A DNA stretch of 11,709 bases from Proteobacteria bacterium UBA3588 (lineage in GTDB: Bacteria; Pseudomonadota; Gammaproteobacteria; Thiohalomonadales; Thiohalomonadaceae), in assembly GCA_002376325.1 (NCBI GenBank), contig DFMR01000033.1:1-11709 (forward strand). Reading direction: 5' to 3'. The notes under the pieces were generated by a model, which saw only the letters and a list, made by a program, of their open reading frames with translations, was not told the origin of the DNA and made no database searches. Positions 6,668 through 11,709 of this stretch are shown in pieces. A program made the translations under genes and the position numbers. Positions within the stretch are counted from its first letter, which is position 1; every line of letters starts with the position of its first letter.

Positions 6668-8292
6668 GGCGTCACTTCCTCCTTTGTCCCTTTTTCCTTT
6701 TTCGGCTTCGTAAGATGGAGAATCTCGTACAGTTTGTTGCCTCTTAACTTCTTGCGCAGATCGACATGGGCCCTGGCGATACGGGCCAGATCGCCTTCGT
6801 CCAAGGCACCGTTTTCCGCCCGCTCCACAAACAGGGCTTCCGCCTCTTTTCGTAACGACCAAAGCCACTGTTCGCGCAGCGCAGTCTCGTCTGTGCCGTT
6901 TTGAACGGCCTCGTGGCTTTCCCGCAACAGACCATAGAACGCCGCTTCGGTACGTTCGAAGAAGGCGCCGCGGAGAAAAGCAGTGTCGCCCCGCACATCG
7001 CCCGGGCGCCGGAACCAGGCGTCCTTGATGGCGCCCTGGACATAGCCGGCGGTCTGTACCGCGGCCTCGATCAGGTTGTTGACCTGCTTGACGAACCGCT
7101 CGCGCGGCTCGCCCGAGGGCATCAGATAGAGCGGCACGATGGTTTCGTACCAGGCGCGGGCCTTCATGTTGTCCATGTCATAGCCAAAGGCCCAGATACG
7201 AAGCTGTGCATCCTGGAGCCGGTTGTTCACGTCGAAGTAGGTGACGACGTGGGCCGGCTTGCGGGTATCGCTGGAGACGACCCAATGGCTCCAGTGCCGA
7301 TAGCTGAAACCGCCGGGCTGGGCGTGGGTAGGCATCGGTGCGCCGGTCTTTTCGTCCAGGTAATGGGGACTCAGGGGGTGCTCCCAGGCGCCGCCGTAGT
7401 TCACGCCGTAGTTTTTGGTCACGTATCCGCTTACCAGCGGAACCCTCTGCGCGGCACAGATATCGCACTCGCCTTCCGGCAGGTCATCCAGCGCCAGACG
7501 GATACGACGCGGCATTCCCCAGTACATCTGCAAGGGGTGGGCATCCTGCGGCAGGGTGTCGGGCTCACCTTTACCGCTGGTGCGGGTAGGCGCCAGCCAG
7601 GGGAAGATCGCCTCAGGCTTGGTCAGCCTGGCGTTGCCGGTGAGCCGCGACAACTCCTCCGCCGGAAGGACGTTGAGCCAGAGGTCGCGCCACAGCGTCG
7701 CCTCCAGCCCCTCCGCTTTCGGGTCCAACACCACCAGGGTGGTGAGCGGACCTCCACCGCGCAGAGAAGTACGGTGACCGGCGCCGCCGCTGGGGGCATT
7801 GGTTTGGAGAGTAAACAGGGCGGTCGCGGCACAGGCCGGGCAGAGGCCATTGACCCCGCCGCGTTTGATGAAGTGATCGGTGTTGTTACGCAGTGAATTG
7901 GCGCCGGGGATCTCTATCAGCAGCGCCGAGATGGGCTTTGCCTCGTCGCCCAGCGGTTCCCGGTCTTGCAGGAAACGGGGGCCATCGCCGCCCAGGTTGA
8001 AGTAATCGCCAAAGGGGCCAAACAAGTCGCGCAGCTGCTCGGGCGAGGGCGGCTCGGCTAACCAGGCCTGCCAGTCAATCCCCCTATCCTCGTCGGGCGC
8101 GGCTGCCGTCTGTAGCAGTCCAATGAGGAACTGGGCCAATGCCCCCTTGAAGTCGGCGCGCGGGGCGTCGAGGGCGACGATGGGGTCGGTGTGGTGCTGG
8201 TCGGTCAGTGCCCATGGGGCGATCAGCTCACGACCGCCTTGTTTTCGTCTTACCGGAATCCACCGATCATTGATCAGATTCAGATAACTCAT
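6664..8292 (-). CDS. casA: Cse1/CasA large subunit of Cascade
   Basis: This 542-residue protein recognises the PAM, starts R-loop formation and recruits Cas3. It begins MSYLNLINDRWIPVRR, typical of CasA. Paired cysteines C151/C154 (GLCPACAATALF) and C276/C279 (CDICA) form a likely zinc site, and TNAPSGGAGHRTSLRGGGPL is the strongly conserved core block. It is slightly longer than E. coli CasA (502). AAGG lies 8 nt before the ATG. Its start is overlapped by a 39-codon ORF in another frame, and a putative crRNA-guided repression site lies about 160 bp upstream. Confidence 0.97.
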   Translation of the reverse strand: MSYLNLINDRWIPVRRKQGGRELIAPWALTDQHHTDPIVALDAPRADFKGALAQFLIGLLQTAAAPDEDRGIDWQAWLAEPPSPEQLRDLFGPFGDYFNLGGDGPRFLQDREPLGDEAKPISALLIEIPGANSLRNNTDHFIKRGGVNGLCPACAATALFTLQTNAPSGGAGHRTSLRGGGPLTTLVVLDPKAEGLEATLWRDLWLNVLPAEELSRLTGNARLTKPEAIFPWLAPTRTSGKGEPDTLPQDAHPLQMYWGMPRRIRLALDDLPEGECDICAAQRVPLVSGYVTKNYGVNYGGAWEHPLSPHYLDEKTGAPMPTHAQPGGFSYRHWSHWVVSSDTRKPAHVVTYFDVNNRLQDAQLRIWAFGYDMDNMKARAWYETIVPLYLMPSGEPRERFVKQVNNLIEAAVQTAGYVQGAIKDAWFRRPGDVRGDTAFLRGAFFERTEAAFYGLLRESHEAVQNGTDETALREQWLWSLRKEAEALFVERAENGALDEGDLARIARAHVDLRKKLRGNKLYEILHLTKPKKEKGTKEEVTP

Positions 8293-8386
8293 TGTTTTTT
8301 CCTTCTTTTGTGGTGCTCCTTGAGAACTCCATTTCGAAACTCAACCACTGCTTCAGTTTCAAAGCGATACGAATAAAGATCGACAT
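8267..8386 (-). CDS. Small ORF overlapping the casA start (leader peptide or CreT-like candidate)
   Basis: ATG at 8386 has GAGGGG 6 nt upstream and opens a 39-codon frame beginning MSIFIRIALKLKQWLSFEME and ending NNELSESDQ. The first half would form a cationic, hydrophobic-rich helix and the second half is polar. It ends 26 nt inside casA in a different frame, so it could couple translation to casA. It lies directly downstream of the putative creR target site, the place a CreT-type toxin gene could occupy, but I recognise no toxin family and no rare-codon pattern like the archaeal CreT. It may be a non-functional ORF. Confidence 0.35.
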   Translation of the reverse strand: MSIFIRIALKLKQWLSFEMEFSRSTTKEGKNNELSESDQ

Positions 8387-8401
8387 GCCAAGCCCCTCTC
8401 T

Positions 8402-8413
8402 GGTAGCGCTACC
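8402..8413. promoter_or_regulatory. 12-bp perfect palindrome in the casA 5' region
   Basis: GGTAGCGCTACC is a perfect palindrome, flanked by CCCC at 8393-8396 and GGGG at 8414-8417, which could extend pairing imperfectly. It lies between the putative target/promoter region and the ribosome binding site of the small ORF. It is either an operator for a dimeric regulator or an mRNA hairpin in the casA leader. Which of the two is not decidable from sequence. Confidence 0.4.
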
Positions 8414-8420
8414 GGGGAAG

Positions 8421-8454
8421 AGCCTAATCTTCAACCAAGAGACTTGCAAGTAAA
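8421..8454 (-). promoter_or_regulatory. Candidate casA promoter (weak boxes)
   Basis: Two weak sigma-70-like options overlap: TTGCAA (8449-8444) with TAGGCT (8426-8421) at 17-nt spacing, and TTTACT (8454-8449) with AAGATT (8431-8426), also at 17. Either would start transcription shortly before the palindrome and the small ORF. Both -35 boxes lie in or against the AAG-flanked target of the crRNA-like RNA, so a bound Cascade would cover them. Matches are only 3/6 to 4/6. Confidence 0.3.
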
Positions 8455-8456
8455 AT
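8428..8456 (+). promoter_or_regulatory. Candidate promoter of the crRNA-like RNA
   Basis: On the plus strand TAAAAT (8451-8456) matches the -10 consensus at 5/6, with TCTTCA (8428-8433) 17 nt upstream as a poor -35 (3/6). Transcription would begin near 8463, about 15 nt before pseudo-repeat 1. The -10 hexamer is also the first six bases of the RNA's own target, so the RNA could limit its own synthesis. Confidence 0.35.
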
Positions 8457-8467
8457 CCATTTTGTTC
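8448..8467 (+). promoter_or_regulatory. Putative Cascade-creR target (AAG PAM plus partial protospacer)
   Basis: AAG at 8448-8450, the preferred I-E PAM, is followed at 8451-8467 by TAAAATCCATTTTGTTC. The spacer of the nearby element reads TAAAACCCATTTGTTTC. They agree at 14 of 17 positions, including 11 of the first 12. The single early mismatch is position 6, which Cas7 thumbs flip out so it is not read. The full seed (1-5, 7, 8) matches; after position 17 the match ends. This is the pattern for stable repression without Cas3 cleavage. The site covers the candidate creR -10 box and the upstream edge of the casA promoter region. Confidence 0.7.
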
Positions 8468-8477
8468 ATCATTTATC

Positions 8478-8548
8478 TGTTCTCATAGCTCCTATGAGAT
8501 GAACCGTAAAACCCATTTGTTTCTGGGTCGTTCCCCGCGCACGCGGGG
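8478..8548 (+). ncRNA. creR-like crRNA-type regulatory RNA (degenerate mini-CRISPR)
   Basis: Pseudo-repeat 1 (8478-8506) keeps TGTTC, a 7-bp stem CTCATAG/CTATGAG and the exact I-E 5' handle ATGAACCG (8499-8506). The spacer starts TAAAACCC at 8507 and runs to about 8527. Pseudo-repeat 2 (8528-8556) begins tcGTTCCCCGC, with loop GCAC and GCGGGG (8543-8548), but its downstream handle has decayed to ACTTCAAG. Cas6e cuts after 8498 and 8548 would give one crRNA-like RNA with a spacer of about 21 nt, shorter than the normal 32. The Cas-regulating RNA families (CreA, CreR) look like this: degenerate repeats, a short spacer, and partial match to a cas promoter with a PAM. Processing and expression are inferred. 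Confidence 0.72.
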
Positions 8549-8556
8549 ACTTCAAG
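8528..8556 (+). repeat. Pseudo-repeat 2 of the creR-like element
   Basis: Of the first 21 nt, 16 match the inferred array repeat, including GTTCCCCGC and GCGGGG. The loop is GCAC instead of ATGC and the first two bases differ. The last 8 nt, which would be the next crRNA's handle, have diverged, so no functional second crRNA should follow. It lies on the strand opposite to the main array. Confidence 0.75.
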
Positions 8557-8559
8557 AGC

Positions 8560-8582
8560 GCGGGGAGTTCACAGCTCCCCGC
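8560..8582. repeat. GC hairpin across the cas3 stop codon
   Basis: GCGGGGAG (8560-8567) pairs with CTCCCCGC (8575-8582) around a 7-nt loop that contains part of the cas3 stop. Its arms share GCGGGG/CCCCGC with the CRISPR repeat stem and with pseudo-repeat 2, which starts only 32 nt away, so the hairpins could exchange partners. No U-tract follows on either strand, so it is not a standard terminator. It may protect the cas3 mRNA end or be a further repeat relic. Confidence 0.5.
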
Positions 8583-11313
8583 ACTCCTCCCCAACCAGCA
8601 ATCCTTCCTTGTCGCTGTAGAGAACCGGCGCAGAGTTACCACGTCCGTCCGTTGCACTTCCGCGCATATCCCGATCCAACGCCAGCAATACTCCCCACTT
8701 CCCCTTGGCCGGCAATTCCGTCAACGCCCGTTCCCACTCAGCCTCCGGAACCGACACCGGCCGCTCTGCCGACCGGATGCGAAGGGCCAATACCGACACC
8801 GACGACACCTGCCACGGAAACTCGCTGTCGCTACGCAATGGCGCCAACCTCTCGCCGTCCCATTGAGCTAAATAAACGACGGTGCTATCGCCAAGCCGGG
8901 TCGGTGCCTTCTCCTCCGCCCACCAGCGACCGGCGCCGGTATCGCCGTAGTAGGCCGCGATGCCGAGGGCGTTGTAGTCGGCGAGGCTACCGTCACCCAG
9001 CTCCTCGCCGTGGGAATCCCAATAGCTTTTTTCCAAACCCGGTGGAGGATCTACGTCGCCATAGACCCCTTCGATCAGGCGGCGGGCGTCGTCAGGCATG
9101 GTGAAGGCACCCTGCTTCATCAACAGACGCAGGCCAAGCCAGAGCTGTGCATGGTTGTCATAGACGTAGGCCGCCTTCGGCAGGAAGGAGGCGAACCACT
9201 CCTCGTCCGGTTCGTCCACGGGCTCGGGTGCGGAAAGATGAAGGGTCGGCGTGCCACGCTGATCGGGCGCGTCGATGGGGTTACCTTTTACGTCCCGGCG
9301 ATGGCGCCGCAGACGACCGGCACGCTGGATGATGAGGTCAATAGGCGCCAGGTCGCTGACCATTTCGTCGAAATCGATGTCCAGGGATTGCTCCACCACG
9401 GGGGTGGCGATCAGGATCTGCCCTTTGCGCTGCTCTTCGCCACCGTCTTTGCCGAATCGGTTCACCACGCGCGTTTCGATCTTCAGCCGGTCGCCCAGCG
9501 CATAACGTGCATGGAACAGATCGATATTCCAGTCTGGATGGCTCGCCTTTAGTTCGCGATAGGCCTTGCGGGCGTCGTGAACGGTGTTGCGTATCCAGCA
9601 GACACACTTTCCTGCCGCCACCGCCTCGGCCATGAGCGCTTCGACCTGCCCGACCGTATCCACACGTTTTACCTGGACGGTACGACAGACCTCATCCCTG
9701 GAGGCGACGACGTATTCTTGCTGCGCAATCGCCGAGGCATGGGTAACCAAGGGGTAGTCCTTGTCACTCGTACGCGTCAAATCCCGTGGTTCCTGACCAA
9801 GCCCCTCGTAAAACGCGTCGAGCAACGCACGCCGATGAAAGTGAGGCAGCGTTGCCGAAAGGAGGATGACGCTACCGCCGGAGGCAGCGTGGAAGGCGAT
9901 CAGCGCGGCGAGCAGACGGAACAGGTAGGCCTCGTAGGCATGGACTTCATCGACGATCAGCACCTTGCCGAACAGGCCGAAGAGACGCAAAGACTGATGG
10001 CGGGAAGGCAGGATGCCAAGCACTGCCTGATCCACCGTCCCCACTCCGACCTCGGCCAATAGGGATTTCTTCGGGCTATCCGCGAGCCAGGCGGCGCAAC
10101 GGTATTGCGCCGGTTCGGTATCGTCACCGTAGCTGTCGTCTGTAGCGTTGGGATAGTGATCGATGGCTTCACGAAAGCCTTCGTGCAACCGCCTGGCTCC
10201 GTGGGCCAGGACCAACGATGGATTGCTGTCGTCCGCATACAGGCGCCGATAGACGCGCCCCATCCGTTCGAACATCGCGTTGGCCGTGGCCATGGTCGGC
10301 AGCGCAAAGTACAAACCGCGGTGCGCACCAGCGGCCATCAAGCGGTGCGCCAGTATCAAGGCGGCTTCGGTCTTACCGGCGCCGGTTACATCCTCCAAAA
10401 GATAGAAACCGGCTCCCGGTTCAAGAGGCAATGTCAGACAGTGCGCCTGCAACGGCGTCGGGTCTTTGATCGATTCGCCAAAGAGTTCCGTCAGTTCGTG
10501 CATCGGCGCCGGTGTTGCAGGAACCATCCCGGCCTTGGCAACTGCGGCCTCCGCCAGCCCCAAGGCATGCCGCCAATACTCCGCCAACGGCATTGGCTGC
10601 GGCGTCATGGCGAAATGATCCTGGTTTGAACCGAGCCAGTCACAAAGAACCGCCAGACCGGCGAGCCACCAGGATGCGGCTTTCACCTGCTTCGCTGAAG
10701 GCCATCGAACTCCGGCAACCGGCGCGCAGATACCGAACCACTGTTCGAAGAACGTATCGACCGCCTGTCGCGCCGATTCGGGGAAGTATTCGGTGGCCAC
10801 GACACGCTCGGCATCCTTGGCGGTAACAGGCCTGCCGTGATGGCCAAGGACTGTATGCATCCAATAATCGGCGGCACCGTCGGCCGAGGGCCGATTCCCC
10901 CGTTGTGCCGCTATGCCCAGGTAGCCCCGCGCCGCACAGTGGGGACGCAGAAACCTATTCCACAACAACTCACCAAGAGCATCATGGCGTACGTAAGGCA
11001 GGTCTGCCTTGTCTCCCTGTAATTCCAGAAACAGCTCGGGTTGCAGCGCCTGGAAATGGCGCGCGAACTTACCGATGTCATGTAATCCGAGGAAAAAGAC
11101 CGCCAGCCAGACCAATTCATCCTCGCTGAGCCCAAGCATCTGCGCCAGCCTTCGCCGGATATCGGCGTTCTTGCGCAACAGGACATAACCGACCGCCGCC
11201 ACATCAAGACAGTGGTATACAAGCGGATGCCATATCAGCTCACCGCCATCGTTCTTGCCGGCCTTGCCCCAATAGCGAAACAGCATTCTATTCAGCAATT
11301 CGTTCACTGACAT
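8569..11313 (-). CDS. cas3: Cas3 nuclease-helicase, type I-E
   Basis: This 914-residue effector is recruited by Cascade to an R-loop, nicks the displaced strand and degrades DNA while translocating 3' to 5'. The N-terminal HD nuclease carries H34, the HD pair H78-D79 with K82 (GLHDIGKFARHF), HH at 158-159 (LGHHGRP) and D225 (DWLGSNQDHF). The helicase carries Walker A TGAGKT (310-315), DEVH (455-458), SATLP (486-490), a motif-V-like ATPVVEQSLDIDFD and motif VI QRAGRLRRHR. Length is near E. coli Cas3 (888) and no motif is missing. The ATG overlaps the end of the upstream DUF1016 gene by 10 nt. The gene's 3' end abuts the creR-like element on the opposite strand, so read-through from that element would be antisense to cas3. 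Confidence 0.98.
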   Translation of the reverse strand: MSVNELLNRMLFRYWGKAGKNDGGELIWHPLVYHCLDVAAVGYVLLRKNADIRRRLAQMLGLSEDELVWLAVFFLGLHDIGKFARHFQALQPELFLELQGDKADLPYVRHDALGELLWNRFLRPHCAARGYLGIAAQRGNRPSADGAADYWMHTVLGHHGRPVTAKDAERVVATEYFPESARQAVDTFFEQWFGICAPVAGVRWPSAKQVKAASWWLAGLAVLCDWLGSNQDHFAMTPQPMPLAEYWRHALGLAEAAVAKAGMVPATPAPMHELTELFGESIKDPTPLQAHCLTLPLEPGAGFYLLEDVTGAGKTEAALILAHRLMAAGAHRGLYFALPTMATANAMFERMGRVYRRLYADDSNPSLVLAHGARRLHEGFREAIDHYPNATDDSYGDDTEPAQYRCAAWLADSPKKSLLAEVGVGTVDQAVLGILPSRHQSLRLFGLFGKVLIVDEVHAYEAYLFRLLAALIAFHAASGGSVILLSATLPHFHRRALLDAFYEGLGQEPRDLTRTSDKDYPLVTHASAIAQQEYVVASRDEVCRTVQVKRVDTVGQVEALMAEAVAAGKCVCWIRNTVHDARKAYRELKASHPDWNIDLFHARYALGDRLKIETRVVNRFGKDGGEEQRKGQILIATPVVEQSLDIDFDEMVSDLAPIDLIIQRAGRLRRHRRDVKGNPIDAPDQRGTPTLHLSAPEPVDEPDEEWFASFLPKAAYVYDNHAQLWLGLRLLMKQGAFTMPDDARRLIEGVYGDVDPPPGLEKSYWDSHGEELGDGSLADYNALGIAAYYGDTGAGRWWAEEKAPTRLGDSTVVYLAQWDGERLAPLRSDSEFPWQVSSVSVLALRIRSAERPVSVPEAEWERALTELPAKGKWGVLLALDRDMRGSATDGRGNSAPVLYSDKEGLLVGEECGEL

Positions 11314-11709
11314 GCCCCCATTTCGCCATTCGCCTTTTCAAAACCGGCATTCACCCCGTATGCCCCGCGCTGTTCCCTCACGACCAGCGCCCGCTCCCGC
11401 TCGATTTCGTCTCGCAGCTCCTCTTCACTGGGCAGGTACAAGCGATATTTCGAGGCGAACAGTTGGCGACTGTCGTTGAGGACCGAGTACTTCGCCACGG
11501 TGTAGTCTTTTTCCGTGCAGAGGATGAGGCCGACGGTGGGATTGTCGTCACCACCCCGTACCGTGTCCTCGAACAGGCGGACGTACATGCCCATCTGCCC
11601 GATATCCTGGTGGGTCAGCTCGCCGGTATTGAGGTCGACAAGCACGAAGCATTTCAGAATGTAATTGTAGAAGACCAGGTCGACGTAAAACTCCTTGGTC
11701 TCGGTGCGA
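11304..11709 (-). CDS. DUF1016/YhcG-family PD-(D/E)XK nuclease, 3' part
   Basis: About 134 C-terminal residues are present; the gene enters from the right edge and has no start here. FYVDLVFYNYILKCFVLVDL, then GELTHQDIGQMGMYVRLFED, then LILCTEKDYTVAKYSVL and QLFASKYRLYLPSEEEL are diagnostic of the C-terminal nuclease domain of DUF1016 proteins. The D and the following beta-strand fit the PD-(D/E)XK core, though this subgroup lacks a clear ExK and its catalysis is uncertain. Family members are frequent in defence islands and near restriction systems. The stop overlaps the cas3 start, so the two genes are probably co-transcribed and translationally coupled. Confidence 0.9.
   Translation of the reverse strand, partial: RTETKEFYVDLVFYNYILKCFVLVDLNTGELTHQDIGQMGMYVRLFEDTVRGGDDNPTVGLILCTEKDYTVAKYSVLNDSRQLFASKYRLYLPSEEELRDEIERERALVVREQRGAYGVNAGFEKANGEMGACQ

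Noticed and set aside
6668..6868. N-terminal extension of CasB by 67 residues
   Set aside because: This stretch is inside casA, has no ribosome binding site, and the protein is full length from the ATG at 6667 that overlaps the casA stop.
6901..7896. 331-codon plus-strand open frame opposite casA
   Set aside because: It is the shadow of casA in GC-rich DNA, with no recognisable domains and no credible promoter or ribosome binding site.
8478..8556. A second ordinary CRISPR array
   Set aside because: There are only two repeats, both degenerate and differing from each other, the spacer is about 21 nt instead of 32, and the second handle is lost. A regulatory mini-CRISPR fits better.
8560..8582. 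Rho-independent terminator of cas3
   Set aside because: The stem is strong but no run of T follows on either strand.

Overview
The window is a nearly complete type I-E (Cascade) CRISPR-Cas locus. Every protein gene lies on the minus strand, so it is transcribed right to left. Cas1 and Cas2 closely resemble the E. coli proteins, the cas gene order is gammaproteobacterial, and the DNA looks GC-rich. I infer a gammaproteobacterium outside the enterics and cannot name the species.

Layout in the direction of transcription: the 3' end of a DUF1016/YhcG-type PD-(D/E)XK nuclease gene (11709-11304) overlaps cas3 (11313-8569). A 276-bp cas3-casA intergenic region follows, then the Cascade operon casA/cse1, casB/cse2, cas7e, cas5e and cas6e (8292-3649), with start and stop codons touching or overlapping except for a 34-nt gap before cas7e. 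Next comes an accessory block that standard I-E loci lack: a DUF91/DUF5655-type PD-(D/E)XK nuclease (3615-2683), a Phd antitoxin with an intact PIN/VapC toxin (2602-1935), and a Phd/UPF0175-like antitoxin with an internally deleted DUF3368 PIN toxin (1846-1318). Then cas1 and cas2 (1314-123), a 107-nt leader (122-16), and the first 15 nt of the first CRISPR repeat, which runs off the left edge.

The most interesting element is in the cas3-casA gap, on the plus strand, opposite to all the genes. It looks like a one-spacer, degenerate mini-CRISPR. Pseudo-repeat 1 (8478-8506) keeps TGTTC and the handle ATGAACCG but has a completely different, still perfectly paired stem. Pseudo-repeat 2 (8528-8556) keeps the normal GC stem. 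The short spacer between them (8507 to about 8527) matches a site 56 bp upstream (8451-8467). That site is preceded by AAG, the classic I-E PAM, and matches 11 of the first 12 positions; the one mismatch is at position 6, a base Cascade flips out and does not read. This is the pattern expected of a Cas-regulating RNA (CreR/CreA class): Cascade loaded with this crRNA-like RNA would sit in the casA promoter region and repress its own operon without cutting. A 39-codon ORF with a good ribosome binding site lies between the target and casA and overlaps the casA start. It may be a leader peptide or a CreT-like toxin.

How the parts work together: Cas1-Cas2 acquire spacers into the array to the left, Cas6e processes the transcript, Cascade (Cse1, Cse2, Cas7, Cas5, Cas6e) binds target DNA, and Cas3 degrades it. 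The creR-like element probably ties casA operon expression to Cascade abundance. The toxin-antitoxin block may stabilise the locus and supplies possible internal promoters for cas1-cas2.
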